In this document: positions 8,142-16,719 of the stretch, piece after piece | How the letters are laid out: every line of letters starts with the position of its first letter | How positions within the stretch are numbered: position 1 is the stretch's first letter | From: a virus | DNA length: 64,000 nucleotides | Reading direction: 5' to 3' (one strand) | IMG/VR virus record: IMGVR_UViG_3300028581_000024 | Span: 28,063-92,062 of that record | Notes under the pieces: generated by a model | Database searches by the model: none | What the model saw: the letters and a program-made list of their open reading frames with translations, nothing else | Told to the model about the DNA's origin: nothing | Made by a program: the position numbers and the translations under genes

Positions 8142-8987
8142 TTACAGGCTTACAGAGCTATCTGTAGTAGCTGACTCCTTTTCTGTATTAAAGATATTAA
8201 GATAGATATCACACTCCGAAGGTGTTAAATTATTAATAGTATTACTGTCCAAATTTAATTTTGTAAGTAAGGTATATTTCTTTTTATAAAGACTTTGTGC
8301 TTGAGGAATGAAGGTCGATTTCAAGAATCCAAACAGTGTATTTCCTAGAAGATTAAACCTGACTGAATAAAAATCTTTTAGTTGTTTGTCATTATTAATA
8401 ATGTAAACAGATTCAAATGCTTGGTCATATTTACGAAGATGATTATAAATTTCCGTAATAGCGGTCTTATCAATAGTATTAAAGAATTTTTCTTTTGTAT
8501 TTTGGTCAAAAGCTCCTGGATAAAAATCTTTATTATTGATACGAATTTTAAAGATACTTTCATGCAAATAATTAACTGAATATAACTCCTTAACAGGTGT
8601 AAATGCAATCTCTATATCATCTAATTTTAAATTTTCAATAGTAGGAATTACAAGTTCTGATAAATCTGTAAGTATATCGAAAAGATTAAATGTAAGAGCA
8701 CATGTACTCTCATCTGTATTTTTAGCACGGTAAAACAACTGACCTGATACAGACGAGGCTCTTAAAAATAGTAATAAAAACCATTTATCATAGCGAGTGA
8801 GTTTATAGAAAAGTTCTTTTTGTTCTAAATTTTCTTGAAGAATATCGTTAAATGTTTGATTTAAACTTTCATCATCTTCATTTAGTATGTATTTACTAAT
8901 TATCTCTAACTGATACATCTTTAACTCAGCAATTTTAAGATATTGCTTTAAACTTGGGGCCCAGCAATTAAGATAAAAAGAGTGCAT
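8142..8987 (-). CDS. Baseplate hub assembly chaperone-like protein (gp26-like?)
   Basis: A 281-residue protein without catalytic motifs. The helical stretch YDKWFLLLFLRASSVSGQLF and the later LSELVIPTIENLKLDDIEI recall the T4 gp26-type baseplate assembly family, which acts during hub assembly. T4 gp26 is 208 residues. It overlaps the upstream tube-initiator-like gene by one base, so it is probably cotranslated. The assignment is tentative and rests mainly on position and helix pattern. Confidence 0.4.
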   Translation of the reverse strand: MHSFYLNCWAPSLKQYLKIAELKMYQLEIISKYILNEDDESLNQTFNDILQENLEQKELFYKLTRYDKWFLLLFLRASSVSGQLFYRAKNTDESTCALTFNLFDILTDLSELVIPTIENLKLDDIEIAFTPVKELYSVNYLHESIFKIRINNKDFYPGAFDQNTKEKFFNTIDKTAITEIYNHLRKYDQAFESVYIINNDKQLKDFYSVRFNLLGNTLFGFLKSTFIPQAQSLYKKKYTLLTKLNLDSNTINNLTPSECDIYLNIFNTEKESATTDSSVSL

Positions 8988-9925
8988 TAGAAGAATCCTG
9001 CAAGATCTAAGGTTCGTGAAGCGGCATCTTGAAGAGGAGAAACTTGTGGTGTATAATTACCATTTGTAATGCCGCTCACTGTGTTAATAATATCTGCTAG
9101 CGGAAAATACATACTATTTTCTATTGTATAGTTTGTGTAGATAAAATTAACATCATATATTGTTGCAGCGTTAGGCTCGTCGTAGCTAAGATTTATATTG
9201 TTTACAAGTGTTGGGACACAATTATAGAATCTAAACACCTTTCTAGGTATTTGACTTATATTTTGATAGCTTCGTGTATAGCAAAGTAGGGTAATATTAC
9301 TTTTTACATTACGTATATCCTTTTGCCCGGGCGTATCACCCGGGTAGGCTACTAACCCTAGATGATTTGCCAGCATAACCCATGGACGAAATACATTATC
9401 TACAATACTAGTATTTGTTTCAAGGAAGCCTAGACGGAGCGGTTTACCTGCATAGCCCATTCTGTTTTCAGCCATAATACCAGGTATAAATCCACGACTC
9501 TTACCGCTTGAGCCGATAGTAATATCACCCACAAAGAAAGATTCTTGCGGTATCATAGCAGTTTGCGCAAATACACAACCAATTACTTTTTGAAAAGGAA
9601 AACTAGTTAATAATGTCTTTGCTTGATCTATATCATAGCCCTTTTTAGCACCATCAACACGTTCTAATTGCTGTAAGATGTTTGTGTTGAGAAGACGTGG
9701 AAAAGAATCTATTACGGCAATCCATTGCGATTGAAGAGGTATTGAAGTTAACCAACTTTGTAATTGTAATAAGAAGTAATCCCGTGTACTAATTAATGGT
9801 ACCCCTGGAATATTGAATCCAAGTACGTTTGTTATTTGTGGTTGACTGAGAGGGTTGGTTCCTCTTCCGATGCCAATAGCGTTATTGGTTAATCCTTCGA
9901 ATGCATTAGTTAGCGGATTATTCAT
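8987..9925 (-). CDS. Baseplate-tail tube initiator-like protein (gp54-like)
   Basis: A 312-residue structural protein, close to T4 gp54 (320 residues), which starts tube polymerisation on the baseplate. The C-terminal half (RPWVMLANHLGLV, ITLLCYTRSYQN, PRKVFRFYNCVPTLVNNINL) looks like the tail-tube fold. TTG codons at 9931 and 9928 are in frame, but the ATG at 9925 has a GGAG Shine-Dalgarno sequence with a 9-base spacer and is preferred. That GGAG lies in a hairpin described separately, so translation may depend on which promoter made the message. Confidence 0.55.
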   Translation of the reverse strand: MNNPLTNAFEGLTNNAIGIGRGTNPLSQPQITNVLGFNIPGVPLISTRDYFLLQLQSWLTSIPLQSQWIAVIDSFPRLLNTNILQQLERVDGAKKGYDIDQAKTLLTSFPFQKVIGCVFAQTAMIPQESFFVGDITIGSSGKSRGFIPGIMAENRMGYAGKPLRLGFLETNTSIVDNVFRPWVMLANHLGLVAYPGDTPGQKDIRNVKSNITLLCYTRSYQNISQIPRKVFRFYNCVPTLVNNINLSYDEPNAATIYDVNFIYTNYTIENSMYFPLADIINTVSGITNGNYTPQVSPLQDAASRTLDLAGFF

Positions 9926-9930
9926 CAACA

Positions 9931-9958
9931 ATTACTCCAATATATTTATCGGAGTAAT
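9931..9958 (-). promoter_or_regulatory. Hairpin sequestering the Shine-Dalgarno sequence, with a late box in its loop
   Basis: ATTACTCC and GGAGTAAT form a perfect 8-bp stem with a 12-base loop. The 3' arm on the minus strand contains the GGAG of the downstream gene. The loop contains GATAAATA, and the +1 expected from it falls on the first G of GGAG. Read-through RNA would fold and hide the site, while RNA started in the loop would not. Confidence 0.7.
9943..9950 (-). promoter_or_regulatory. Late promoter box (GATAAATA) in hairpin loop
   Basis: Seven of eight bases match the late consensus. The predicted start at about 9938 gives a 13-base leader beginning with GGAG. Confidence 0.65.
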
Positions 9959-9964
9959 GTTATT

Positions 9965-10510
9965 TTAGGACTGGCGAGTAAAATAATGGTAGGCTAGCTT
10001 CACGTCAAACGAAACAATATCGCCTTTACCAGCTGAGAAATCATACTTAATGCCGCCAACTTCTCTAATGCTTACACCGATTAATTGATATTGAGCAACT
10101 TTCTCCATCTTAGTATCGAGTTGAACTAGATCGATTACACTTGCTTGTGTTGGGGTGAAGTAATTGCCTGTGCTATTGGTATCGTTAAAGGTATCACGCG
10201 TCCAATCTTCAAATTTCTGTCTGATGTTATTTTTAGCATCATTGTAGAATGTTAATGAGTAATTAGCACTGTCTGGGTATGCAGCAACACCAGGAAGGTT
10301 AAAATTTAACCCCATGTAGCTTGTTGTTACATTGTTAATTTGTCTAGCGGGTAGTGAAGCAGATCTTGCGTAAACTAAATCATTCTCATCAAAGGTGGTT
10401 GTGGTGCCTCCGGGGGAGATACTCAATACCCTGAATTGAATATCGCGTTGAAAATCACGCGCAGAAGCTACTCTATAAAAATCCGAGATGAGTTGTTTTA
10501 CGGCTGGCAT
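9965..10510 (-). CDS. 19: Tail tube protein (gp19-like)
   Basis: A 181-residue major tail tube protein, close to T4 gp19 (163 residues). It forms the inner tube through which DNA passes. The order sheath then tube is that of T4. Typical tube-fold strands are visible: RDIQFRVLSI near the N-terminus, YSLTFYNDAKNNIRQKFEDW in the centre, and YQLIGVSIREVGGI then VSFDVKLAYHYF at the end. A late box lies 8 bases before the ATG. High expression is expected. Confidence 0.85.
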   Translation of the reverse strand: MPAVKQLISDFYRVASARDFQRDIQFRVLSISPGGTTTTFDENDLVYARSASLPARQINNVTTSYMGLNFNLPGVAAYPDSANYSLTFYNDAKNNIRQKFEDWTRDTFNDTNSTGNYFTPTQASVIDLVQLDTKMEKVAQYQLIGVSIREVGGIKYDFSAGKGDIVSFDVKLAYHYFTRQS

Positions 10511-10518
10511 AGTATTAT

Positions 10519-10526
10519 TATTTATT
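10519..10526 (-). promoter_or_regulatory. Late promoter box (AATAAATA)
   Basis: Seven of eight bases match, 8 bases upstream of the tube gene ATG at 10510. The predicted leader is only about 4 bases. Confidence 0.65.
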
Positions 10527-10539
10527 CTCCTTTTTTAGT

Positions 10540-12930
10540 TTAGGCTAATAACTCCTGGAAGTTTTGGCTAGTACGAGTTGCGTAGAAGCTTACCAAGATA
10601 AACTCTGCAGCACGTACTGGCTTGAGATAGATATCTACCTTCATTTCGTTATTATCAATAACATCTGGTGTATTATTTCGCTCATCGCAAATAATGAGGT
10701 AGTCATAAACACCTTCTGTGTTCTTGGCATTCTCAAAAATTGGAGTGAGCGTATTAATTACTTGAGTTCTCGTAAACAATGTATTAGGTTCAAATATGAA
10801 GAACTTAACTGTATCACGAGTTGCAACTTCAAGATTGAGGAACAATCTACGTACATTAATACGATCAAACGCACTGGGTTTCTTTAGCAGTGTCTTTTGA
10901 CCGAAGATTACAAAACCTTCAACGGGGAAGAAGGCAACTGGATTCAAGCCAAATTTATAAAGCTGATCGCGTTGCTTCATCTTAGGATATACACCCAAAT
11001 CATTAACACCAAGAAGAACTCCTCTTGTGAATCCAGCTGGTGCAAACCAAGGTTGGAAGTTAGCATCAGTATTACCCATTGCAGCAGCTGCAAAGCCACT
11101 AAATGGTACCCATACTTGTCTATTTGTAGCAGGATCAATTACTTGAGCTACTGTTGCATATGTACAAGCATAGCTCGAATCAATTAAACTAAATTGATGA
11201 CGTAGCGGCCAGTAGATGTGCTGACTGAAGTTTGTAGAGCTATAACCATCTGCTGCAGGATCTGGATCGAGACCCGCATTGGGTCCCCATAATTTCTTTG
11301 TATTGATTACTTTATTATTGTCACCTTGGACAAATATATGTCTTAGCGCATCAAGAATAACCAAGAAATCTTTTCTTTGATTCTGCGCTTGTTGTACGAA
11401 GATACTAGCAATACTATTGTATGTTGAGCGAATGAGTAAACCATCTCCGTCGAGATTCTCTGAATTAGTAGTATATAGAGCACTCAATGCATTAACAGGC
11501 CACGTATCAACATAAGGGCCATTTGCAGATAATGGTAAATTGCTATTCAGAGTCTGATATACTGAACCGATGTAAATAGAACCTAGACCAGCTTCACATG
11601 CAATATTAATAGGATAAAGATCTGGGTTTTCCACAAGCTCAAATACTCTCTCGAGCTTCTGGGGTAGATTACCAATATTTTTATCAGCAACTACTGTATT
11701 CGAATAGATACCAAACGGAAACAATGCATTAGTTGTACCAAATGCTTGTAGGAGTGATAATACTGTAGCAGACGAGGCACCAACACGTGTGGTATAAGAA
11801 GTATTATCATCTACAAATCCAGGGTTGTTAAATGGTGTTGCAAGCACTGGTGATAGCATTCTTGCTTTCTTTGTGGGGATACCGTCATTACCCAGCCAAG
11901 AGTCACCATAACGATTGCTGATATACGGGTTAACAATTATTCGTGCATTAGGTGAGTTGGATACCTGACTACCTAAGAAGAAACTAATAGCAGGGCCACC
12001 ATTTTGACTAGCGATTTGTCTGTGCCAGTCAAGCGAACCAGCATAGCTTTCTGCGAGTACATAATCAAGAGCAATAACATCAGGTGAAAAGACGCTCTGA
12101 CGTAGTTTAAATACACCAAGCGAAAGGGTATCATCAAATGTACGAGGGCTGAGATCGTAATTACTAATATTTTCCATTACTTCACTGATGCTAGACCCAT
12201 CACCAAACTTAGAAGCACTTAATGTAAAGTTTAATCTAGCTGGAGGAACATCCACATAGGTGTTAATGGATGTTGCATTACTAGCAATACCAGCAACACT
12301 CAAGACTCCGTCAAAAGGTGTTGCAGGGTTATTGTTGTTATTATCTGTTAGAGCAACATAATACCCTTCAAACTTATTATTAACTGTAGTTTGGGAGCGA
12401 TTCAAAACAATAACAGCTGCATCGTTTAAAGTATCGTAAGTGTACTTTACACCACTTTGAGGTAGAATATTGCTATGCCAGTTAACATTGTTGTTTAGTA
12501 ATTCTTGATACTGCTCTATGCTTAATTCTAAATGTGTTGGTGTACCCAAGAAATATGTATCAGCTGAAGAAACATTCGATGTATAGGTACCATTCTTAGT
12601 GAATGCAGCAGGATAGACCAGGGCACTATATCTCCACTCAGCAAACCCCTCACCTTTAGCTACACCGTAAGGTAGTCTCGAAACTTTTAATTGAATGGGC
12701 GATTGTAAGGAGGCTTTTACTGTATGGTAAAAATATCTTTCTGCGGCATTTGTAGGTGTACCATAAATAGCTTCAAATTCGCCCATGCTTGTTGGTTCGA
12801 GAACCTCGTCTATTGGACCTTGAGCAGCAAAACCTGTAATAAAAACGCTTGTACCTTGATTGACCACCGGGCGAAGCGTAAGATCAACTTCTCTGATCTC
12901 TACCCCGGGACTTTGAATTGTTCTGGCCAT
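10540..12930 (-). CDS. 18: Contractile tail sheath protein (gp18-like)
   Basis: A 796-residue tail sheath subunit, somewhat longer than T4 gp18 (659 residues). The N-terminus ARTIQSPGVEIREVDLT with FITGFAAQGP soon after is the classic sheath opening. The C-terminal domain has GFVIFGQKTLL, FDRINVRRLFLNLE and the final YATRTSQNFQELLA. The extra length lies in the middle, where surface domains vary between phages. It has its own perfect late promoter, a leader of about 41 bases and an AGAGG ribosome site, as expected for a very abundant virion protein. Confidence 0.95.
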   Translation of the reverse strand: MARTIQSPGVEIREVDLTLRPVVNQGTSVFITGFAAQGPIDEVLEPTSMGEFEAIYGTPTNAAERYFYHTVKASLQSPIQLKVSRLPYGVAKGEGFAEWRYSALVYPAAFTKNGTYTSNVSSADTYFLGTPTHLELSIEQYQELLNNNVNWHSNILPQSGVKYTYDTLNDAAVIVLNRSQTTVNNKFEGYYVALTDNNNNNPATPFDGVLSVAGIASNATSINTYVDVPPARLNFTLSASKFGDGSSISEVMENISNYDLSPRTFDDTLSLGVFKLRQSVFSPDVIALDYVLAESYAGSLDWHRQIASQNGGPAISFFLGSQVSNSPNARIIVNPYISNRYGDSWLGNDGIPTKKARMLSPVLATPFNNPGFVDDNTSYTTRVGASSATVLSLLQAFGTTNALFPFGIYSNTVVADKNIGNLPQKLERVFELVENPDLYPINIACEAGLGSIYIGSVYQTLNSNLPLSANGPYVDTWPVNALSALYTTNSENLDGDGLLIRSTYNSIASIFVQQAQNQRKDFLVILDALRHIFVQGDNNKVINTKKLWGPNAGLDPDPAADGYSSTNFSQHIYWPLRHQFSLIDSSYACTYATVAQVIDPATNRQVWVPFSGFAAAAMGNTDANFQPWFAPAGFTRGVLLGVNDLGVYPKMKQRDQLYKFGLNPVAFFPVEGFVIFGQKTLLKKPSAFDRINVRRLFLNLEVATRDTVKFFIFEPNTLFTRTQVINTLTPIFENAKNTEGVYDYLIICDERNNTPDVIDNNEMKVDIYLKPVRAAEFILVSFYATRTSQNFQELLA

Positions 12931-12975
12931 TTTAGTTTACACCTCTTACAAGAAATTGTTGACTCATATCGTTTA

Positions 12976-12983
12976 TATTTATA
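12976..12983 (-). promoter_or_regulatory. Late promoter box (TATAAATA) of the sheath gene
   Basis: A perfect consensus box 45 bases upstream of the sheath ATG. Unlike most boxes here it leaves a real leader with a ribosome site (GTAAGAGG). Confidence 0.8.
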
Positions 12984-13021
12984 CCTTTGCCGACCAACTT
13001 TTACAGAATTTTTTCTCTTTT

Positions 13022-13606
13022 TTACAGCAAGGACATTTTTAACTGATGATATGCAAATTGAAACCCACATTCCATTTCACTTGAATCCCTATCATTATAG
13101 TTTACACCTTCAAGACCAATAGGAAAAGTTCTAATATAGTCAAATCTAACAGTTTGCTTGTTATATTCGTCCAAACCGTATATAGATATATCTGTCATAT
13201 ATTCAGAGGTGTTTGAATCTATGTTTTGATTACTAGGATCAAAAATACCAGTGGACGAATTATTAAAAATATCTAACCATTTAAATAAAACCCAATAATT
13301 GTTAAATTGATTATCTACAGTAAAGTTAATCTTCAAGCTTGGAAATTCGGGTCTAGCATAGGATGTTACTTTGAGTGTTTGGCCACCGTAAGGTACTAAT
13401 ACAGGGGGTATTTCTACTGGTGGTGCAATTGCTCCAAACACGCTAAACTGCAAAGTGTTGAAGTTTACGGAAGAGTTTCTCCTTGCAACTTCAGCAACTT
13501 TATCTTTTAGAATAGTAGGTATAGTTAGTACACATAGAAATTTATCCCTACGTTGTTTATTGAAGGGGCTCTGAAAAACTGGTTGCTGGTTTACAGGTGT
13601 TGCCAC
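13022..13606 (-). CDS. Second tail tube-like protein
   Basis: A 194-residue tube-fold protein lying between the terminase and sheath genes. LKVTSYARPEFPSLKINFTV, YWVLFKWLDIF and the closing GFQFAYHQLKMSLL are typical of gp19-related tube proteins. It starts at GTG, four bases after a perfect late box, and its first 16 bases overlap the end of the terminase gene. T4 has no gene here. A tube terminator or a minor tube variant are possible roles. Confidence 0.65.
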   Translation of the reverse strand: MATPVNQQPVFQSPFNKQRRDKFLCVLTIPTILKDKVAEVARRNSSVNFNTLQFSVFGAIAPPVEIPPVLVPYGGQTLKVTSYARPEFPSLKINFTVDNQFNNYWVLFKWLDIFNNSSTGIFDPSNQNIDSNTSEYMTDISIYGLDEYNKQTVRFDYIRTFPIGLEGVNYNDRDSSEMECGFQFAYHQLKMSLL

Positions 13607-15330
13607 GAGTTATTTATATCATCATCAGATTGCTGGTTGGGAAATTCCCACCCCTGCTGTTTTAAGGTCTCTATATCACTATCCAAGTCTTTTGCATCGT
13701 TTATTACGACGGGAAGAATATTTTGATCACTATTGCCAAGCTTTTCATTAGAGTACATACTAAAAGGGCTTATAACCCCTCTAATACCATAGTCTAGGGG
13801 CTTAATAACTTGTGGTCGGTCACAATCATCAAGTGAGATAACATCAAAATATTTTACACAAATTTCATTCTCCAGGCTTATTAATGCCCATATTAAGGAC
13901 ATGATTCGATCATCCCAACTATCTGCACCAGGTCGAGCACCCCACGTATTATTAGGGTACCGAATAAAGTTTTTTAGCTCCTTTAAAGTATTAACATCGC
14001 GTATTCGAACTACTTTGAGTTCGTTTACCCAATACCGCATATTCATTACACCTCTATACTTGGTGTTGGTGTGAGCTAGAATACCAACACGTTTTGCTTC
14101 ATTTTTATCACCAGCTTTAGCACCCCAAGAGATAATATTTTCATATCTATGTGTGAATTTCAGTTGTTCGACAACCTGGGCACCACAATTATTTCTCTCT
14201 ATACTCACTGGCGGGCGGCCCCATTGATTTAAAATTTCTAATAATTTTGCAGTTAATTGAAATGGGACTGTATCCCGTGTATGATATACTGCAACTTGTT
14301 CTATGGAAGTTAGATCAGTAATATCTAACACCTGTACTACACTTGCAGCTTCTCCTACACCTTCACTTATATCTACACCAACAGTATATATTCTACCTTC
14401 ACGGGGCTCTTCCCAGACAAGATATTTACCGTCATCAAAAATAAATTCTGGTTCCCGTATCTCTCTCTGTAAACTATTATACAAAGCTTCATCAACTGTG
14501 CTTTCACCACCATGAATAAACTCATTACCAAATTCTTGTGAGAAAGCTTCAACGCTTCCTAAAGTTCTAATTGTATCGTTTTTCCATTTTTCATCACGGC
14601 CTGGAATTTCCCACCAGTCAATTCGTTCCGAAACCCAATTGTTATCACCAGCATGAGCACCTGTATACAGTTTATAAAAAAGATTATCCGTCCCATTTGG
14701 CGTACTTGCAATAAAAATTTTACTTTTCTTACTACTAGAAATAATAGGGTATACGGATTCCCAGAATTTTTCTACAATATGATTATCAATAAATGCCAAC
14801 TCATCAAGAATTAAGCAATTGCAGCTATCACCTCTACCTGCATCACTACTTGTAGTGCTAATCCCTATACTACTACCATTAGTCAGGGTCATACTCGTTT
14901 GACCGTACTCTACAACCCCCGGTTTTAAGAAATTGGGTAACATTTCATATGCCATTCGAACTCTTTTAAAAATATTTTTTGCTGTCTGCTCTTTATTTGC
15001 TACAATTAAAATTCTTTGATCTTCGTTAAAACATGCATTCCATAAACAGTATATCGTCATTAATGTTGTTTTACCTATCTGTCGTGACGCTAGCAAAATA
15101 ATAAATCTACCGTCTCTAAGAGTTCTTAAAACTTTCTTTTGACAGGAGTATAAACTAATTTTCTCTTTACCGCGGTCTAGATTGATAATAAAGAAATAAT
15201 TTTCAGCAAAGTGTAACAAGTTTCTTTTGCATTTTTTGAGTTCATTAACCATTTCTGGCGTATACTCATGCTTTGTATCTGATGTTGGCAGCTTATCATT
15301 ACCAAGATAATATTTTTCTTTTTTCATCAT
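13591..15330 (-). CDS. 17: Terminase large subunit, ATPase/nuclease (gp17-like)
   Basis: A 579-residue DNA packaging motor, close to T4 gp17 (610 residues). The N-terminal ATPase has Walker A ASRQIGKTT at about residues 81-89 and Walker B CLILDELAFID, and the ASTPNG coupling motif follows. The C-terminal RNase H-like nuclease has GVDISEGVG with a metal-binding Asp, the NNCGAQVVEQL strand and a final SWDDRIMSLIWA aspartate. ATG codons at 15330 and 15327 are both possible. A near-consensus late box is 6 bases upstream of the first. It heads the minus-strand structural block. Confidence 0.95.
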   Translation of the reverse strand: MMKKEKYYLGNDKLPTSDTKHEYTPEMVNELKKCKRNLLHFAENYFFIINLDRGKEKISLYSCQKKVLRTLRDGRFIILLASRQIGKTTLMTIYCLWNACFNEDQRILIVANKEQTAKNIFKRVRMAYEMLPNFLKPGVVEYGQTSMTLTNGSSIGISTTSSDAGRGDSCNCLILDELAFIDNHIVEKFWESVYPIISSSKKSKIFIASTPNGTDNLFYKLYTGAHAGDNNWVSERIDWWEIPGRDEKWKNDTIRTLGSVEAFSQEFGNEFIHGGESTVDEALYNSLQREIREPEFIFDDGKYLVWEEPREGRIYTVGVDISEGVGEAASVVQVLDITDLTSIEQVAVYHTRDTVPFQLTAKLLEILNQWGRPPVSIERNNCGAQVVEQLKFTHRYENIISWGAKAGDKNEAKRVGILAHTNTKYRGVMNMRYWVNELKVVRIRDVNTLKELKNFIRYPNNTWGARPGADSWDDRIMSLIWALISLENEICVKYFDVISLDDCDRPQVIKPLDYGIRGVISPFSMYSNEKLGNSDQNILPVVINDAKDLDSDIETLKQQGWEFPNQQSDDDINNSWQHL

Positions 15331-15336
15331 TTATGT

Positions 15337-15344
15337 TATTTAGA
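15337..15344 (-). promoter_or_regulatory. Late promoter box (TCTAAATA) of the terminase gene
   Basis: Seven of eight bases match TATAAATA, 6 bases before the ATG at 15330. It is divergent from the plus-strand box 3 bases away. Confidence 0.55.
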
Positions 15345-15346
15345 GG

Positions 15347-15354
15347 TATAAATA
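15347..15354 (+). promoter_or_regulatory. Late promoter box (TATAAATA)
   Basis: A perfect box 5 bases before the ATG at 15360. This position supports 15360 rather than the upstream in-frame ATG at 15273, which lies inside the terminase gene. Confidence 0.75.
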
Positions 15355-15359
15355 GATAT

Positions 15360-16259
15360 ATGACAAGAGTAAGTTCAATCAAAGATATTGGCCTAGTATA
15401 TGAAGAGGTGCTAAAACAAAGTAGACCAGCACCCGAAAAGCAAGTAGAAGTGGTTGAAGAAAAAGCAGTTAAAAAGCTTGACACCTTTCCTCGCGCTACT
15501 GATAAGAAGATAGACGTAAAAAAGATTACTGCCAAGGGTTCTGACAAGAATGCCTTTGTGCATAAGGATTCAGGTCCTGAGGCTAAGCTCGGAAGTAAGA
15601 AGGAAATCATTGACCCTAAGACGGCCAAAGAAGATAATCATTATCAGCCACAAAAATTTTCTGATAACACAAAAAAATTAAACCAAGAGAATATAAATAA
15701 TAGTATGAAATCAATTTTTGATAAATTATATGAAGATGTAATGGGTGACGACAAACTCGATGTCGGCATTCAAGCTGGCCCTGAAGGAGAGGCCGCCGAT
15801 GCTAAGGATCTAGATCTTAGCGGTGGTAGCGAAGATACCATCACGGTAAAGCTCGATAAAGATACTGCTCATAAGCTACATGATGCTTTGATGAGCGTCC
15901 TTGGTGCTGATGAAGCCGCTGATGACGAAGCTGCTGATGAAGCCGCAGATGATATTGAGTCTGCTGACGATGTTCAAGCTGCTGAAATGGAAGAGATTCC
16001 AACAGAAGTGGCTGGTGAAGGTGTTGATATTAAAGAAGTGCCTGCTTCTGCTGGACAATCCTTACAGAAGAAGGGTGGATTTCCTACAGTCGGAACAAAG
16101 ACAGGTCATGCTAAAGGTTCTAAAGCATCTGGTCAAGTTGCAACAGAGATTGATGCCAAAGGAACACCTCTTGCTGATGCCAAAGGTCATTCTTTAACTG
16201 CTAAGAGCGCCAATAAAGTTAACGCTCCCGGTTACAAAGCTGGTGACTTTTTTAAATAA
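15360..16259 (+). CDS. Acidic late virion/scaffold-like protein with a nested second start
   Basis: A 299-residue protein rich in Ala, Asp, Glu and Lys, without enzyme motifs. Residues 170-220 are strongly acidic (repeated AADDEAADE), and the last 80 are Gly/Lys-rich. At residue 116 there is an internal in-frame ATG (15705) giving MKSIFDKLYEDVMGD, itself a capsid-targeting-like peptide, 5 bases after a perfect late box. Two products, of 299 and 184 residues, are therefore predicted. Acidic scaffold-core or packaged internal protein are the likeliest roles. A strong terminator follows. Confidence 0.75.
   Translation: MTRVSSIKDIGLVYEEVLKQSRPAPEKQVEVVEEKAVKKLDTFPRATDKKIDVKKITAKGSDKNAFVHKDSGPEAKLGSKKEIIDPKTAKEDNHYQPQKFSDNTKKLNQENINNSMKSIFDKLYEDVMGDDKLDVGIQAGPEGEAADAKDLDLSGGSEDTITVKLDKDTAHKLHDALMSVLGADEAADDEAADEAADDIESADDVQAAEMEEIPTEVAGEGVDIKEVPASAGQSLQKKGGFPTVGTKTGHAKGSKASGQVATEIDAKGTPLADAKGHSLTAKSANKVNAPGYKAGDFFK
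15692..15699 (+). promoter_or_regulatory. Internal late promoter box (TATAAATA)
   Basis: A perfect box inside the preceding reading frame, 5 bases before an in-frame ATG at 15705. It would drive a shorter, nested product. Confidence 0.65.
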
Positions 16260-16282
16260 ACAATAGTTACATTTAAAAATAG

Positions 16283-16307
16283 AAAAGCCGTCTTTATGAC
16301 GGCTTTT
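16283..16307 (+). terminator. Rho-independent terminator
   Basis: AAAAGCCGTC and GACGGCTTTT form a perfect 10-bp stem around a TTTAT loop and end in a T run (to 16309). It separates the acidic protein gene from the next late unit. Confidence 0.9.
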
Positions 16308-16311
16308 TTAT

Positions 16312-16319
16312 TATAAATA
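16312..16319 (+). promoter_or_regulatory. Late promoter box (TATAAATA)
   Basis: A perfect box directly after the terminator and four bases before the ATG at 16324, so the message is predicted to be leaderless. Confidence 0.8.
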
Positions 16320-16323
16320 ATAG

Positions 16324-16719
16324 ATGAGTATTTTTAGAGAAGCATTTCTACAGGCTCTTCAAGAAGATTTAATTAATTCTGCCACAACATGGAATACGGG
16401 CATAGGGCAGCTACATTATTCTGGTGCTATCTTTCCAAAAGTTAATCTAGACAAGCCAAAAGAACGACATAGAAAGGTTATTAAGGATCCAAAATTCAGA
16501 AAACATGCTCAAACAGTACCAGACATGCATAAAGCAGATCATACAGCTATACAGGCCGTCAATAATATGAGTGGTAAAAAGTTATCAGAAGACGAATTAC
16601 AACAAATTTGTAAAAAATATGGCATTTCTAGGCTCAATACCCAGCAATCTAAAAATTTAGGTAATACTGGCAAAGTCTTACGCTTCGATCCTAATGTACG
16701 GGGCTATGTACTACAATGA
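16324..16719 (+). CDS. Late protein with capsid-targeting-like N-terminus
   Basis: A 131-residue basic protein of unknown function. It opens MSIFREAFLQALQEDL, with an LQE site near residue 14 like those cut by prohead proteases. The remainder is Lys/His-rich (KERHRKVIKDPKFRKH) and may bind nucleic acid. The C-terminal part (LSEDELQQICKKYGI) could be a small helical domain. The stop overlaps the start of the gp14-like gene by four bases, tying it to virion assembly. Confidence 0.7.
   Translation: MSIFREAFLQALQEDLINSATTWNTGIGQLHYSGAIFPKVNLDKPKERHRKVIKDPKFRKHAQTVPDMHKADHTAIQAVNNMSGKKLSEDELQQICKKYGISRLNTQQSKNLGNTGKVLRFDPNVRGYVLQ

Noticed and set aside
10564-11187. Plus-strand open frames opposite the sheath gene
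   Set aside because: No promoter, ribosome site or protein-like composition; shadows of the sheath gene.
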